64,000 bases of DNA from Sorex araneus (GCF_027595985.1 NC_073306.1:81517599-81581598), one strand, 5' to 3'; positions 31,062-42,391 are shown, numbered from the stretch's first letter. Program-made: numbers and translations. The notes: generated from the sequence alone by a model not told the origin.

Positions 31062-31298
31062 AGCACTGTAGCACTGTCGTCGATTTGCTCGAGTGGGTGC
31101 CAGTAATGTTTCCATTTTGATACTTGTTGTTACTGGTTTTGGCATATCAAATACACCACAAGTAGCTTGCCAGGCTCTGCCGTGTGGTTGGGATACTGTC
31201 GGGAGCTTGCCGGGCTCTCCGAGAGGGACGGAGGAGTTGAACCCGGGTCAGCCATGTGCAAGGCAAACGCCCTACCCGCTGTGCTATCGATCCAGTCC
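31062..31298 (-). repeat. SOR-B SINE, first of a tandem pair
   Basis: Full body and head in reverse. It is flanked by ATACATATATGT at 31050-31061 and 31299-31310. Confidence 0.93.
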
Positions 31299-31310
31299 AT
31301 ACATATATGT

Positions 31311-31561
31311 CACTGTCACTGTCACTGTCATCCTGTTGCTCATTGATTTGCTCGAGTGGGCACCAGTAACGTCTCCATCGTGAGACTTGTTGTTACTGTT
31401 TTTGGCATATCAAATACGCCACGGGTAGCTTGCCAGGCTCTGCTGTGTGGGCGGGATACTGTTGGTAGCTTGCTGGGCTCTCCAAGAGGAACAGAGGAAT
31501 CGAACCTGGGTTGGCCACGTGCAAGGCAAACGCCCTATCCGCTGTGCAATCGCTCCAGTCC
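31311..31561 (-). repeat. SOR-B SINE, second of a tandem pair
   Basis: It begins with a (CACTGT)n tail and ends at CAATCGCTCCAGTCC. It is flanked by ATACATATATGT (31299-31310) and ATACATATGT (31562-31571). Confidence 0.93.
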
Positions 31562-31719
31562 ATACATATGTAAGTTTGAAAATCCTAACCTAGAAATAAC
31601 ATAAAATCTTTGGTCAGAAAATATGAATTATTGATAACCAAATGCCATGTATACTATAAATACAATGTTTTGAAAATCAAGTCTTCAGAACACTGTTACA
31701 CCATCTTATTAAATAAAAC

Positions 31720-31918
31720 TGAGGCTGAAAGCGACAGAACTGGTCTATTGAATGGAGTTTACCATGGGACTAGAGGGGGAGCGTAGCGCAGGGAACAGAG
31801 TGTGGACACCCTGGGACAGTGGTGGAGGGTGGTAGTGGGGGGATGGTGTTAGAATGATTTATGTGTGAAATCTTACCATTAGCAGTATTGTAAAACTGTA
31901 AAGTGAAGACTAAATTAA
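31720..31918 (+). repeat. Possible L1 3'-UTR fragment
   Basis: A G-rich segment (GGTGGAGGGTGGTAGTGGGG), then GATGGTGTTAGAATG and TTGTAAAACTGTAAAG resemble the 3' ends at 4.0 and 56.9 kb. Confidence 0.4.
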
Positions 31919-31924
31919 GAACTC

Positions 31925-32145
31925 AGATGGGGGGGCAGATTGCTAGCATTGGGTTATTCCTGGCACTACATGGTCCCTGAACACTGTCGGGCACAGACCT
32001 GGAGGTCCTAGAGCACTGGCAGATGTGACCCTAGAGGCCACAGGACCCCAGCAGCACCACAACCTCAGGCCCCAAGAATTCTGGGAGTGACCGCCAGGCC
32101 TCCGGAGCAATGTTTGTGAACCCCTCAAAAAACACTAATGTCATT
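31925..32145 (+). repeat. Degenerate SOR-A SINE(s)
   Basis: ACATGGTCCCTGAACACTGTC and later GGGAGTGACCGCCAGGCC are diverged 3'-half blocks, perhaps from two copies. Confidence 0.45.
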
Positions 32146-32465
32146 TCATCTTTCATTTTTCAAATTCCTGCATAAGTACTAGAATTGTATATGAAACACC
32201 ATAATCATTATGTAGTACTGGGTTAAAAAGTAAAGTGTCAGCTAAGAGGCATTTTTTACAAAAAAGAATTATGAAGAGTAGAATTGTGTCTTTATTAGGA
32301 GCCCATTCTCTCATCAAGAACTTTCTTTCAAACTAGATGATCTCATCTAATCCTTCAGTCATTAAATATATTTGAGTTCCTATTACTGCAAAAATTATAG
32401 AATAATTTAAAAGTATTCCGTGTTTTATATAAACCCTGATTAAATAGGTTTTTTAATTAAATAGT
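32146..32465. other. Unassigned AT-rich sequence
   Basis: No gene seen. The part near 32335-32390 faintly resembles an old MIR. Confidence 0.3.
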
Positions 32466-32477
32466 AAGTAGTAAAAT

Positions 32478-32704
32478 CACTGTATCACTGTCATCCCATT
32501 GTTCATTCATTTACTCGAGCGAGCACCAGTAACGTCTCTATTACACTCAGCCCTGAGATTTTAGCAGCCTCTCCTTACTCATCTTTCCAAATGATTGGAG
32601 GCTCTTTCAGGGTCAGGGGAATGAGACCTATCGTTAGTGTTTTTGGCATGTCGAATATGCCACAGGTAGCTTGTCAGGCTCTGCTGAGCTCGGCAGAGCC
32701 TGGG
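32478..32704 (-). repeat. SOR-C element, truncated
   Basis: TSD AAGTAGTAAAAT (32466-32477 and 32705-32716). It holds the SOR-C block GGCTCTTTCAGGGTCAGGGG and, at its left end, a CACTGTATCACTGTCATCC tail. Confidence 0.9.
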
Positions 32705-32818
32705 AAGTAGTAAAATAAACTTTTTAATATTTCTCCAATGTAATCTGTATTGATAGCCTTTATTTATTAAGGTAATTCATTCAGCCATAGGTTAAAAAAA
32801 ACATTTAAAAAGTTTCAT

Positions 32819-33000
32819 TGGTTGGAGCAGTAGAACAGCAGGTAGGGTGACCTTGCACACAGCCGATCCAGGTTCCATCTGTGACATCCTGTATGGTCCC
32901 CCCCCCCCCGCCCCCGAGCACAACCAGGAATAATTACTGAGTAGTAACCCCTGAGAATATCTAGGTGTGACCCAAAAATCAAAAGGAAAAAGAAAACAAA
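32819..33000 (+). repeat. SOR-A SINE
   Basis: GTTGGAGCAGTAGAACAGC to GGTGTGACCCAAAAATC. It contains a C11-type run near 32900. Confidence 0.85.
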
Positions 33001-33009
33001 AGTTTCACT

Positions 33010-33195
33010 GAGGGGCCAAAGCAATTGTACCGCCTGTATGGCATTTGCCTTGCATGTGCCCAACCCCAGTTTGATCCCTAGCATCCCATAGGGTTCCTTA
33101 AACCTTTCGAGGAGTGATCTCTAAGCACAGAGGCAGAAGTAAGCTCTGAGCACTGCAAGATGTGGCCCCTGAACCTAAATAAATCAATATAACAA
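33010..33195 (+). repeat. Degenerate SOR-A SINE
   Basis: GGGCCAAAGCAATTGTACC to GATGTGGCCCCTGAACC. Confidence 0.75.
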
Positions 33196-33715
33196 AAAAG
33201 TTTCATTGAGCACATGCAGTTTTAATTTACAAACTACCCTTCTACCCACTGACTCTGAAAGAGGGTTAAGAGGCAGGTGCACTTTGCCTGTCTTGTCCTG
33301 ATGATCTCATGTACATCGAGAACAGATGCAAAGCCAGGGCATGGCAGCCATGCTTCTCTCTGCATCCCTCTACTCCCCCCTCCCTCAATCCCTCATCAGC
33401 AGTCCCTCTGGGGAGTTCAAGTCTTTAGAATAGGGCAAGCTGTTCCCGCTTCCACAGCCAAGTCATCTGTGCCTGTCTTCACAGGGCACTTTTCTTTAAA
33501 CTGAGTCTGCAAGAGCTAAGAAATGTCTCAGGTATTCTGTCTTGGAGCATCACTGCATCACAGCAGGGCAGTGTCAGGGGAGAGAAAAACATCCAATTAA
33601 ATTCTGAGAGCCTACAGGCAAAAACATCATTTGTGAAAGCCACTCAGTTGGAAAAAAGTATTACAAATCAAGAAATGTTCTGCCTTCCAATGCACCTCTT
33701 ACCCAAGATGCTTTT
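33196..33715. other. Unassigned intergenic sequence
   Basis: No repeat or gene recognised. Confidence 0.4.
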
Positions 33716-33717
33716 TT

Positions 33718-33869
33718 AAAATGGTTTTTTATTGAATCACTGAGATATACCCTTACAAAGCTGTTCATGATTAGGTTTCAGTCATAGTGTTCCAACACTC
33801 ATCCCTCCACCAGTGTACATTTCCCAGCACCACCTCCCTCACCCAGCCTGCCTCTATGGCAGGCACTTT

Positions 33870-33922
<53 letters not shown>

Positions 33923-34075
33923 TTTGGGTATTGTGGTTTGCAATACAGGTATTGAGAGGTTATTATGTATATCCCTTTACCTACTTTTAACACTCAATTC
34001 TTGTACAATGCAATCATTTCAAACTACTATTGCCATACTGGTCCCTTCTCTATTCAAGATGCTTTTTAAAATCAT
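33718..34075 (-). mobile_element. L1 3'-UTR fragment, antisense, with (TC)n
   Basis: TTATTGAATCACTGAGATA, CATCCCTCCACCAGTGTAC and TTGTGGTTTGCAATACAGG parallel the L1 at 50.5-50.8 kb. A (TC)n run of about 48 bp at 33873-33921 sits where that L1 has a C/T-rich segment. Confidence 0.8.
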
Positions 34076-34520
34076 TTAAAAATGGAATATTTTCATTCAT
34101 GTTGACTTTGTGGCAGGCAGCACAAACAATCATGCAGGGCTACGGGGAATAAAACAACTCCCCCAGCCCCCAAACAAACCAGTTTTGATGCCTGACTGCC
34201 TCCATCTTGAAATTTAAAACAATTATCTCTGAATATATGTTCTGTAAGTGAAGTCTGGTGAGACGATGAAAAATGTACACAGAGGGAATAAGAGTATTGT
34301 TTTGTTTTGTTTTGCTTTTTACTGTCAACTTTGCATTTCTGTCTAGATTTCTGTCTATAGAGAATTACAGTGTGGAATCCGCAGTTTGAGACTTGAGTAA
34401 ATTTCAGACAAGTTCAAAGCAATCCTTGAATGTCTCAGATCAAGTGATAACCCTAAGAGGCCTTGTTTTCCATTCAAACCAGAACTTGCTTTGAATGCAG
34501 AAAGCAAGTGAAGGTGTTTT
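34076..34520. other. Unassigned intergenic sequence
   Basis: Nothing recognised. A (TTTTG)n run lies near 34300. Confidence 0.4.
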
Positions 34521-34536
34521 AAGAAACATGAATGGG

Positions 34537-34714
34537 GGGCCGGAGCGATAGCACAGCGGGTAGGGCGTTTGCCTTGCACGCGGCCGACCCGGGTTCGATC
34601 CCCGGCATCCCATATGGTCCCCCAAGCACCGCCAGGAGTAGTTCCTGAGTGCAAAGCCAGGAGTAACCCCTGAGCATCGCTGGGTGTGACCCAAAAAGCA
34701 AAAAAAAAAAAAAA
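34537..34714 (+). repeat. SOR-A SINE, near-consensus
   Basis: The best-preserved copy seen. The A box TAGCACAGCGGG and B box GGTTCGATCCC match RNA polymerase III promoter consensus. A 16-bp TSD, AAGAAACATGAATGGG, flanks it (34521-34536 and 34715-34730). Confidence 0.98.
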
Positions 34715-34792
34715 AAGAAACATGAATGGGTTGTTCTCACATTTTTGGCTGTTATATTAAACATAGATATTTGCAATTTGGGTTGGAGGATT

Positions 34793-34945
34793 TGGAGCAC
34801 ACCCAGCTGTGCTCAGGGTTTACTGCTAGCTCTGTGTTCAGGTATTACTCTTGGCAGGGTTTGGGACACCATATGCAGTGCTGGTGATTGTATCCAGGCT
34901 GGCCACATGCAAGGTAAGTGAGACATACTATCTCTATGGCCTGCT
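34793..34945 (-). repeat. Degenerate SOR-A SINE
   Basis: AGCACACCCAGCTGTGCTCAG to CATACTATCTCTATGGCC. Confidence 0.75.
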
Positions 34946-35430
34946 CACAAGTTTTTAGTTGTGGTGCTTGAACACTCTTGTAGCACACCAGAAGTCTAAA
35001 TATGATCTATGATAGAACAGGAAAATGACATCGTTTTCAAGGAGACCAGATTAAAAGGGAGGAACAGATACATTAATATTCAAATAAATCAGGGTATGAA
35101 CAAGTGCATCATGGAAATATGAACAAAGTGAAGCACAGAAGGATCTTTGAATTCAGGCACCAAGAGCTCTCCCTCAGAGGATGAGAAGGAGCTCACGATG
35201 TGAACAAGGAAAAGTTTATTCCACCATGGTGGAAAAGCCAGGGCTATGGGAGATCATGTTCTATTTGGGGACTGTGACAAGTCTAAAGGGCTGGAGGGCA
35301 GGGTTCTAACCTCCCTCAAGCTATGGACTAATGAATCTCACCTTCGTCCTGTGTGGGCAGGAGTGCTTAAGAAGATTAATGATAAGGTGCATATTCCAGA
35401 CAGACAAACATGGGCTTCACAGAGGGAGGT
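34946..35430. other. Unassigned intergenic sequence
   Basis: No repeat recognised. The long open frames that begin here run into the microsatellite and are spurious. Confidence 0.4.
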
Positions 35431-35436
35431 TTCTTC

Positions 35437-35636
35437 TTTTCCTTCCCTCCTTCCTTCCTTCCTTCCTTCCTTCCTTCCTTCCTTCCTTCCTTCCTTCCTT
35501 CCTTCCTTCCTTCCTTCCTTCCTTCCTTCCTTCCTCCCTCCCTCCCTCCCTTCCTCCCTTCCTTCCTTCCTTCCTTCCTTCCTTCCTTCCTTCCTTCCTT
35601 CCTTCCTTCCTTCCTTCCTTCCTTCCTTCCTTCCTT

Positions 35637-35732
<96 letters not shown>

Positions 35733-35754
35733 TTTTTTTCTTTTTTTTTTTTTT
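35437..35754. repeat. (CCTT)n and (CTTT)n microsatellite
   Basis: About 200 bp of CCTT units change to CTTT units at about 35635. It ends in the poly-T of a SINE. Confidence 0.98.
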
Positions 35755-36085
<331 letters not shown>

Positions 36086-36089
36086 TCTT

Positions 36090-36232
36090 TTTCTGTCTTT
36101 GGGCCACACCTGACAATAGTCCTCTGCACTCAGGAATCACTCCTGGAAGGACCATATGGAATGCCAGGGATGAAACTCATGTCGACCCCATGAAAGGCAA
36201 GTGCCCTACCCACTGTACTACCTCCAGCCCCA
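36090..36232 (-). repeat. SOR-A SINE, shortened
   Basis: TTTGGGCCACACCTGACAATAG to CTGTACTACCTCCAGCCCC, with a central deletion. Confidence 0.85.
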
Positions 36233-36650
36233 AGAGGAAGAATTTACAAAGGGAAAAGAGATCAGTGTTTAAGGGACCATTTAGGAGGCAAGAACAACGA
36301 TCTGAGTTGTTTAGGGTGCCAGAAAATGGGAAAAGAAAGGAAGAAAAAAATTCTAGAGACATTTTTAAGGTGGATAAAAGTGGATTTAGACATCATCTAA
36401 ATGTAGTTGAATGCAGGCTGAAAGCTATCTTGTAGAACCTGCCTAAAAGGTCTCAACATAATATATTTGCTTTAACATAATAAATTTACAACCAAGTTGA
36501 GAAAGCAGAACAATTGCCCATTATGCCCATCCTTCAACAAATAGCAGCACAAGAAGTAAATAAGAGTCATTTATCATAATTTGAACATTAAAAATAGTGA
36601 ATATTTGTTGAGTGAATGATCAGCAGTACAGTTAACAAATGCTCTGTGAG
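36233..36650. other. Unassigned intergenic sequence
   Basis: Nothing recognised. Confidence 0.4.
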
Positions 36651-36654
36651 GAGA

Positions 36655-36805
36655 CCAGGGAGATAGCACAGGGGATAAAGTCCTTGACTTGCATGCAGTT
36701 GACTCCAGTTCTCTGTGGTCTCCTGAGCACTTGGTAGAAGCACTCCCTGAACACAGAGCCAAGCACTAGTAGGCATAAGCACTAGTAGGCATAGCGCAAA
36801 TGCCA
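36655..36805 (+). repeat. Degenerate SOR-A SINE
   Basis: GGGAGATAGCACAGGGGATAA head. Near its end the phrase AGCACTAGTAGGCAT is duplicated. Confidence 0.7.
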
Positions 36806-36919
36806 CTCCTGAAAAAGGAAATTAAATTCCATTGGAAAAAGCACATATTTACAGATTATTGAAAAGATTTCCAAGCAAGTTTTTCAGTAGCATAAGGTTC
36901 TGCTAAAAAGAAAATGCAG

Positions 36920-37069
36920 GGGCCAGGAGTTGACTCAAAGAACTGGAATGCAGGGGCACATGCTTTGCAGCCTGGAGCCCTGTGTTGTATCCTTGGGTAC
37001 TTACATGGTCCCCTAGAAACACCAGGAGCAACTTCAGGCATGGAGCTGGGAGTATTTCCCAAACACCTA
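36920..37069 (+). repeat. Degenerate SOR-A SINE
   Basis: GGCACATGCTTTGCAGCCTGG, ACATGGTCCCCTAGAAACACC and GGAGCAACTTCAGGC in order. Confidence 0.6.
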
Positions 37070-37080
37070 TAGATGTGGTC

Positions 37081-37645
37081 ACAATCACGATCACGATCAC
37101 GAAATCCCGTTGATCGTCGAATTTCTTGAGCGGTCTCAGTAATCTCTCCATTTGTCCTATCCCTGACATTTTAGAAGCCTCTCTCTACTTGGTCTTCCCA
37201 ATGATGACGCATTGGAGGCTCTTTCAGGGTCAGGGGAATAAGATCCAGCTTGTTTCTGGCTTTGGCATATGAATACGCCATGGGAAGCTTGCGAGCTTTC
37301 CCATGTGAGCAGGAAACTCTCAGTAGCTTGCCCGTTTCTCCCAGAGGGAGAAGTAGGTTATAAGATATTGGGCGGCCACAAAGTGGTCACATGCTTCTGG
37401 GAGCTTGTTTTTAAGTCTCTGGATGTTGGCCGTTGGTGGGATTACACACACCTGGGTTCCTCTGCCGGTACCTTCATGCGTGAGGCTTGTCCAAACGTGT
37501 GGAGAGGGGCCTTGAGCATGGCTGTGGCTAGGTTCCGAGGTCTTTGGCCGCTGGGAGCTCTGCTCAGGGCAGGGAGGCAAGATGGAGCCCATCCCCTCCG
37601 AGGGGCACGAGAAAAGACAGCCAGGCATGCAGGCAAGAGAGTCTC
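37081..37645 (-). repeat. SOR-C element, 565 bp
   Basis: TSD TAGATGTGGTC (37070-37080 and 37646-37656). On the minus strand it ends in a (CGTGAT)n tail, visible as ACGATCACGATCACG at the left edge, and has no poly(A). Blocks GGCTCTTTCAGGGTCAGGGG and GGATGTTGGCCGTTG are shared with 46431-47031. Confidence 0.92.
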
Positions 37646-37717
37646 TAGATGTGGTCTAGAAACCAAAAATCAAACAAAAGCAAATGCATTCAACTTTACA
37701 TAAATAATAACTTTAAG

Positions 37718-37892
37718 GAGCTGGAGTGATAGCGCAGCAGATAGTGAGTTTGCCTTGCACATGGCCAACCCGGGTTCGATTCCCAGCATCCTATATGGTC
37801 CCCTGAGCACCACCAGGAGTGATTCCTGAATGCAGAGCCAGGAGTAACCCCTGGGCATCGCTGGGTGTGACCCAAAAAGCATAATAATAGTA

Positions 37893-37918
<26 letters not shown>
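37718..37918 (+). repeat. SOR-A SINE with (TAA)n tail
   Basis: TSD AATAATAACTTTAAG (37703-37717 and 37919-37933). The tail is a (TAA)n microsatellite of about 45 bp. Confidence 0.95.
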
Positions 37919-37927
<9 letters not shown>

Positions 37928-38061
37928 TTTAAGTATATAGACATCTTGTTATAACTTTTCAAATGACCTTTTTTCTCTCTCTCTCTAGTTGCACAATTTA
38001 TTTTGGGTACAGTTCTGATAAAAATGATAACTTTACTTTTCATACAGTTAAAAATCTGTTC

Positions 38062-38235
38062 TCTGGCACTGGAGAGGTAGTACAGGAGGTAAGGCACTTG
38101 CCTTTGTATATGGCTAATCCTGGTTTAATCCCCAGCACCACCTAAATTTTCCCAAGCACTGCCAGTCTCACTCCTGAACTCAAAGCCAGGATTATCCTCT
38201 GAGCAAGAGCAAGAGTGACCCTAACTGGTCCCAAG
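38062..38235 (+). repeat. Degenerate SOR-A SINE
   Basis: GGCACTGGAGAGGTAGTACAG to GAGTGACCCTAACTGG. Confidence 0.75.
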
Positions 38236-38436
38236 TCTGTTATCTAAAAAACACCTTAAACAAGTGTTAAGGATCTTGGAGATGAGATTGCCCTCTGCTC
38301 CTCTCAGCTTCCTCAGAGTCACCAAAATCACAGCTTCTCTTGTTTCTTCACTTTTTATTATCACACCAAACTTCCATTTCAGTATAAAAGGAACTTGTTA
38401 TTTTGCAGTTGGGTAGTATCCCACTAATGAACATTT

Positions 38437-38625
38437 TTTTTTGTTTTTTGGTTTTTTTTTGGCTTTTTGGGTCACACCCGGTGATGCACAGGGGTTACTC
38501 CTGGCTCATGCACTCAGGAATTACTCCTGGTAGTGCTCAGGGGACCATATGGGATGCTGGGAATAGAACCTGGGTCGGCCGCATGCAAGGCAAACGTCCT
38601 CCCCGCTGTGCTATCGCTCCAGTCC
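38437..38625 (-). repeat. SOR-A SINE
   Basis: A 17-bp TSD, CCCACTAATGAACATTT (38420-38436 and 38626-38642). Confidence 0.97.
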
Positions 38626-38769
38626 CCCACTAATGAACATTTAATATAAATCATTGCTGCTCACCAGGAAATTGGCTAGATTTTGTGTAAGTAAATTCCT
38701 TTATTTCATATTGATTTACATTTTAGAAATTAAAAAAATTAATTATATATAATTATGTATATATTTGGT

Positions 38770-39287
38770 TTCTAAGTCACTGAGCTCTAGTTCAATAGCT
38801 TTATCCTTATATCATGTTCTTGGGGGAAAAATGGGGTTTTTGCAACTTCTTTAACAGCATTATAGCAAGTCTTTTTTTTCTCATCTCAAGTTTGTCTATT
38901 TCTGTTTTTGCTGCTTGCCTGGCTTGGCCAATGACAAAAGGAGCCAGCTAAACCCCATGGGTCAATCATGTAAAGTTGTGCACTGTCATTCCTGCTGTGA
39001 GACCCTCAAGCACAATTTTAGTGGAATGACATAGCCAAAGTTAGATCTAAAGTTGGAAGCTTTTTCTCTTGCAATGTCTGCTAAAGTACAAGCATCTGCC
39101 AACAAAGCTGCTAGTGTCATTCCATCATGCCGATCAACATTAAAAAGTAATTTTCTGGAACCTTCTTCATAAAGTTTAGAAAGAAGCAATTTTTCTACCC
39201 CAGACAATGCAATCTTTACTTTTGATTATACTACCACTATTTTTCACAGGCTTTGCAATATATTTAATTGAAAAATTATTTAATCAG
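38770..39287 (-). pseudogene. PSMA3: Processed pseudogene of proteasome subunit alpha type-3
   Basis: The functional parent encodes an alpha-ring subunit of the 20S proteasome. On the minus strand the core translates to [21 protein letters not shown], then [18 protein letters not shown], which I recognise as PSMA3 by recall of the human protein (roughly residues 50-115). Upstream, to about 39287, nucleotides still follow the segment before it (near residue 18). Downstream of 38990 about 35 residues are missing; then AACTTTACATGATTGACCC and the KARQAAKTEI-coding stretch reappear and continue to about 38770, near residue 210. Frameshifts, stops and the internal deletion make it non-functional. 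It has no introns, as expected of a retrocopy. No poly(A) or target duplication was found because both ends are truncated. Only a 73-codon frame remains open (38986-39207). Confidence 0.88.
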
Positions 39288-39299
39288 AATAGAATATAA

Positions 39300-39462
39300 G
39301 GCTGGAGAGGTAGTACAGCGTGGCACTTGCCTTGCATGCCACTGATCCTAGTTTGATCCCCAGTATCCCAGATGGTCCTCCAACAACTACCCAGACTGAC
39401 CCCTGAGCACAGATCCAGCAGATCCCTGAGCATACACAATGGCCCAAAAACCAAAGAGGGGA
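39300..39462 (+). repeat. Degenerate SOR-A SINE
   Basis: AGAGGTAGTACAGCGTGGCAC to CACAATGGCCCAAAAACC. Confidence 0.75.
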
Positions 39463-39540
39463 GAGAGAGAATAAAGGAAGAATAAAATAGAGATCGAAAT
39501 GACACACCCATTGCAAATAGAGTTTTCAGTGCCCAAAGAA

Positions 39541-39738
39541 GTTATTATTATTACTATTATTATTATTATTAGCTTTTTGAGTCACACCCAGCAGTGCACA
39601 GGGGTTACTCCTGGCTCTGCACTCAGGAATTACTCCTGGCGGTGCTCAGGGGACCATATGGGATGCTGGGAAATACGCCCGGGTCGGCTGCGTGCAAGGC
39701 AAACGCCCTACCCGCTGTGCTATGGCTCCAGCCCCTAT
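39541..39738 (-). repeat. SOR-A SINE next to (TTA)n
   Basis: A good copy at about 39571-39735. TTATTA runs lie on both sides, probably the tail and the duplicated target. Confidence 0.94.
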
Positions 39739-39867
39739 TATTATTGTTATTTTAAACCAAACCAGACAACTCCCTTCTGCTTTAGGCTGAGGAAGTTTTT
39801 TCCACTCCCAGGTTACAGAGAAATTTACCAGTTTTCCTCTTTTGACATTAAAAAACTCTAATCTTGG

Positions 39868-39990
39868 GGATAGGAGATAGTACAGTGGATGGACCATATG
39901 TCTAGTTTGTGCCTGTCCTGGGAGTTTCCCAGCACCCTAGTGCTCCCAGAATATTGCCTGGTGCAGCCCTGGAGGCCTGAATTCTTATGG
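39868..39990 (+). repeat. Degenerate SOR-A SINE
   Basis: GGGATAGGAGATAGTACAGTGG to ATTGCCTGGTGCAGCCC. Confidence 0.6.
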
Positions 39991-40179
39991 GGCAGGGCAG
40001 CAGTTCTTACCAGCCCTTCTGAGCTCTAACAGTGTTTTGTTCGTGGGCCCTTCAGAAAAATGATGTCAAAAATAGAGTTCCTATGTCCTCAATCTCCCAC
40101 TCTCAGTTCCCCCTGAACTAGTAGGTAATAATTTATGTGTTTCATTTGTTAAAAGTAATCACATTAAGAAAATAAACAG

Positions 40180-40362
40180 GGCTGGAGCGATAGCACAGTG
40201 GATAGGGCATTTGCCTTGCACTCAGCCAACCTGGGTTCAATTCCCAGCATCCCATATGGCTCCCTGAGCACTGCCAGGAGTAATTCCTGAGTGCATGAGC
40301 CAGGAGTAACCCCTGTGCTTTGCCGGGTATGACCCAAAAAGAATAAATAAATAAATAAATGA
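40180..40362 (+). repeat. SOR-A SINE with (AAAT)n tail
   Basis: Full copy. AATAAATAAATAAATAAA follows the CCCAAAAAG end. Confidence 0.94.
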
Positions 40363-40628
40363 ACTCTGTTTGTAAAAAAAAAAATAATAAAATAAACATT
40401 ATTATTCTTTAAGGCCATAATTTATGCTAGTCTGTGTTGTTTAAGTCTATGAATTTTGGTTTTATTGTACTTGGTATTCTTTTTCATATTAGTGACAGAG
40501 CTTGATAATGAGTTTATCTCTTATTCTTCTTTATGGTGATATTTCACAGTAATTTTAATGATCCAAAAAATGACATTAACATGTTTTCTTGAAAATGGGA
40601 ATTATAGTTACATCAAATTTTATCTTGA

Positions 40629-40807
40629 TTGGGGGCTGGAGCCATAGCACAGCGGATAGGGCATTTGCCTTGCACGTGGCCGACCCAGGTTCAAATCCCA
40701 GCATCCCATATGGTCCCCTGAGCACGGCCAGGGGTGATTCCTGGGTACATGAGCCAGGAGTGACCCCTGTGCATTGCTGGGTGTGACCCAAAAAGCAAAA
40801 AAAAAAA
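40629..40807 (+). repeat. SOR-A SINE
   Basis: TSD AAATTTTATCTTGA (40615-40628 and 40808-40821). Confidence 0.97.
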
Positions 40808-40847
40808 AAATTTTATCTTGACTTCAGCTTTCATGGAACTATTTTGT

Positions 40848-41000
40848 TTGCTTTTGGATCCCTTCCAGCTCTGTGCTCAGGAATCACTCCTGGCATCATC
40901 AATATGGCTCAGGGAACCGTATATTATGCTGGGACTTGAATATGGATAGCTATCATGCAAGACAAGCTCCTCACCTGCTGTACTATCTCTCTGTTCCCAA
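40848..41000 (-). repeat. Degenerate SOR-A SINE
   Basis: CTCTGTGCTCAGGAATCACTC to CTGTACTATCTCTCTG, with an AT-rich insertion in the centre. Confidence 0.8.
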
Positions 41001-41027
41001 GCTGTTTCCTTGTAGCCTCCTAAGTAG

Positions 41028-41269
41028 ATCACTATGTCACTGTCATCCCGTTGCTTATCAATTTGTTCAAGCGGGCACCAGTAACGTCTCCATTGTGAGA
41101 CTTGTTACTGTTTTTGGCATATTGAATACACCACGGGTAGTTTGCCAGGCTCTGCTATGCGGGTGAGATACAATCTGTAGCTTGCCAGGCTCTCTGAGAG
41201 GGGCGGAGGAATCAAACCCAGGTCGGCTGCGTGCAAGGCAAATGCCCTACCTGCTGCACTATCGCTCCA
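41028..41269 (-). repeat. SOR-B SINE
   Basis: Full reversed copy with a CACTATGTCACTGTCATCC tail. CCTAAGTAGAT (41017-41027) and CCTAAATAGAT (41270-41280) are a likely TSD with one change. Confidence 0.93.
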
Positions 41270-41404
41270 GTCCCTAAATAGATATTACAGAATAAAATAC
41301 TCATAAATATTTTGAATCACACTTCTGGTGCTTTCTATTTTTAATTTAAATAAACTATGACTGTCACTTTTTTTCCTCCTTCAAATGGTGTTTTATAGGG
41401 TCAA

Positions 41405-41490
41405 GGATATGGCTCCAGGGGCTGACCACATGCCTGGCAAGCGCAAGGCCTTGTGTTTGATCCCAAGCACTGCATAGCCTCTTAAGCACT
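41405..41490 (+). repeat. SOR-A-like head fragment
   Basis: GCGCAAGGCCTTGTGTTTGATCCC resembles a decayed B-box region. Confidence 0.4.
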
Positions 41491-42390
41491 GCATAGAAAT
41501 GCTTTTACAAAAATAGTCAGAAGCATTTTATACAGTGCTGTGGTGCCAAAATGTTGATAATATTTATCTGTATATAGATTATGAGAAATTTTTATTTTAT
41601 GCTTTATATGCTTCAACATTTTCCCCAAAAATAGTATCAATATTTTATGACTGGGAAAATATGTGGTTGAAGACCATATTGGCTTATACACCTTTAAGTT
41701 TTTCCTTTGTGAAAATATGGAGGAAAAATCTTACATTATATTGCAATAAAATTATATGTTACCAAAGGAATGCTTCTAGAGAAGTCCTTAGAAACAAAAG
41801 GAAATTTAAAGCAAATGCAAAAGTCATATCATGACTTAAAAGCACTTTACCTCCAAAGACACGACATCTGTTAACTTAAACAGTAGGACTATTGTCTCTA
41901 AGAGTATCAAATATTCTGAATGGATAAAAGCTTCCATCTGTATACTGATCGACTTTTGTGATCTAAAAGCAGTTGAGGGTTTCTACCCTTAAGAAACCAT
42001 TTCTCACATTACAGCAATTGAGTTTGTGAAAAATGTATAGAACAGATTGTGTTTCATTCTCTTTATCTACATGGCTTGTTGAAGGTAGATTAATACTGTG
42101 GGAATCCTTATTCCATTCACAACTCTGAATACGTACTTATGGTATTTGTACATCTAGAGTTTAAGTGATCACTCTTGCCACCATCTGTACATGGATAATT
42201 TTTACCTTAAGAGGTATTGGTTCCAATCTATTGTTTTGATATTATATACTATAGTTGATTCAAACAGATGTAAATACCACAACAGTTGGGGCTCTAAAAC
42301 AAAATGCAGTCCTTTACTTTTTACATTATTGTGAAATCTAATGTACTCATCACCATGCTGAGTTCACTGTATAAAATGAATGTTTAAAAT
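41491..42390. other. 900-bp AT-rich block free of recognisable repeats
   Basis: No SINE or L1 landmarks. A 99-codon open frame (41535-41834) looks like random AT-rich coding and is not called. Confidence 0.35.
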
Positions 42391-42391
42391 G

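Noticed and set aside
31062-31561. Regularly repeated blocks as a CRISPR-like array
   Set aside because: The repeats are two complete SINEs with target duplications, in a mammalian context.
34537-34714. Functional tRNA gene
   Set aside because: The head has A and B boxes but no intact cloverleaf, and it continues into a SINE body and A tail.
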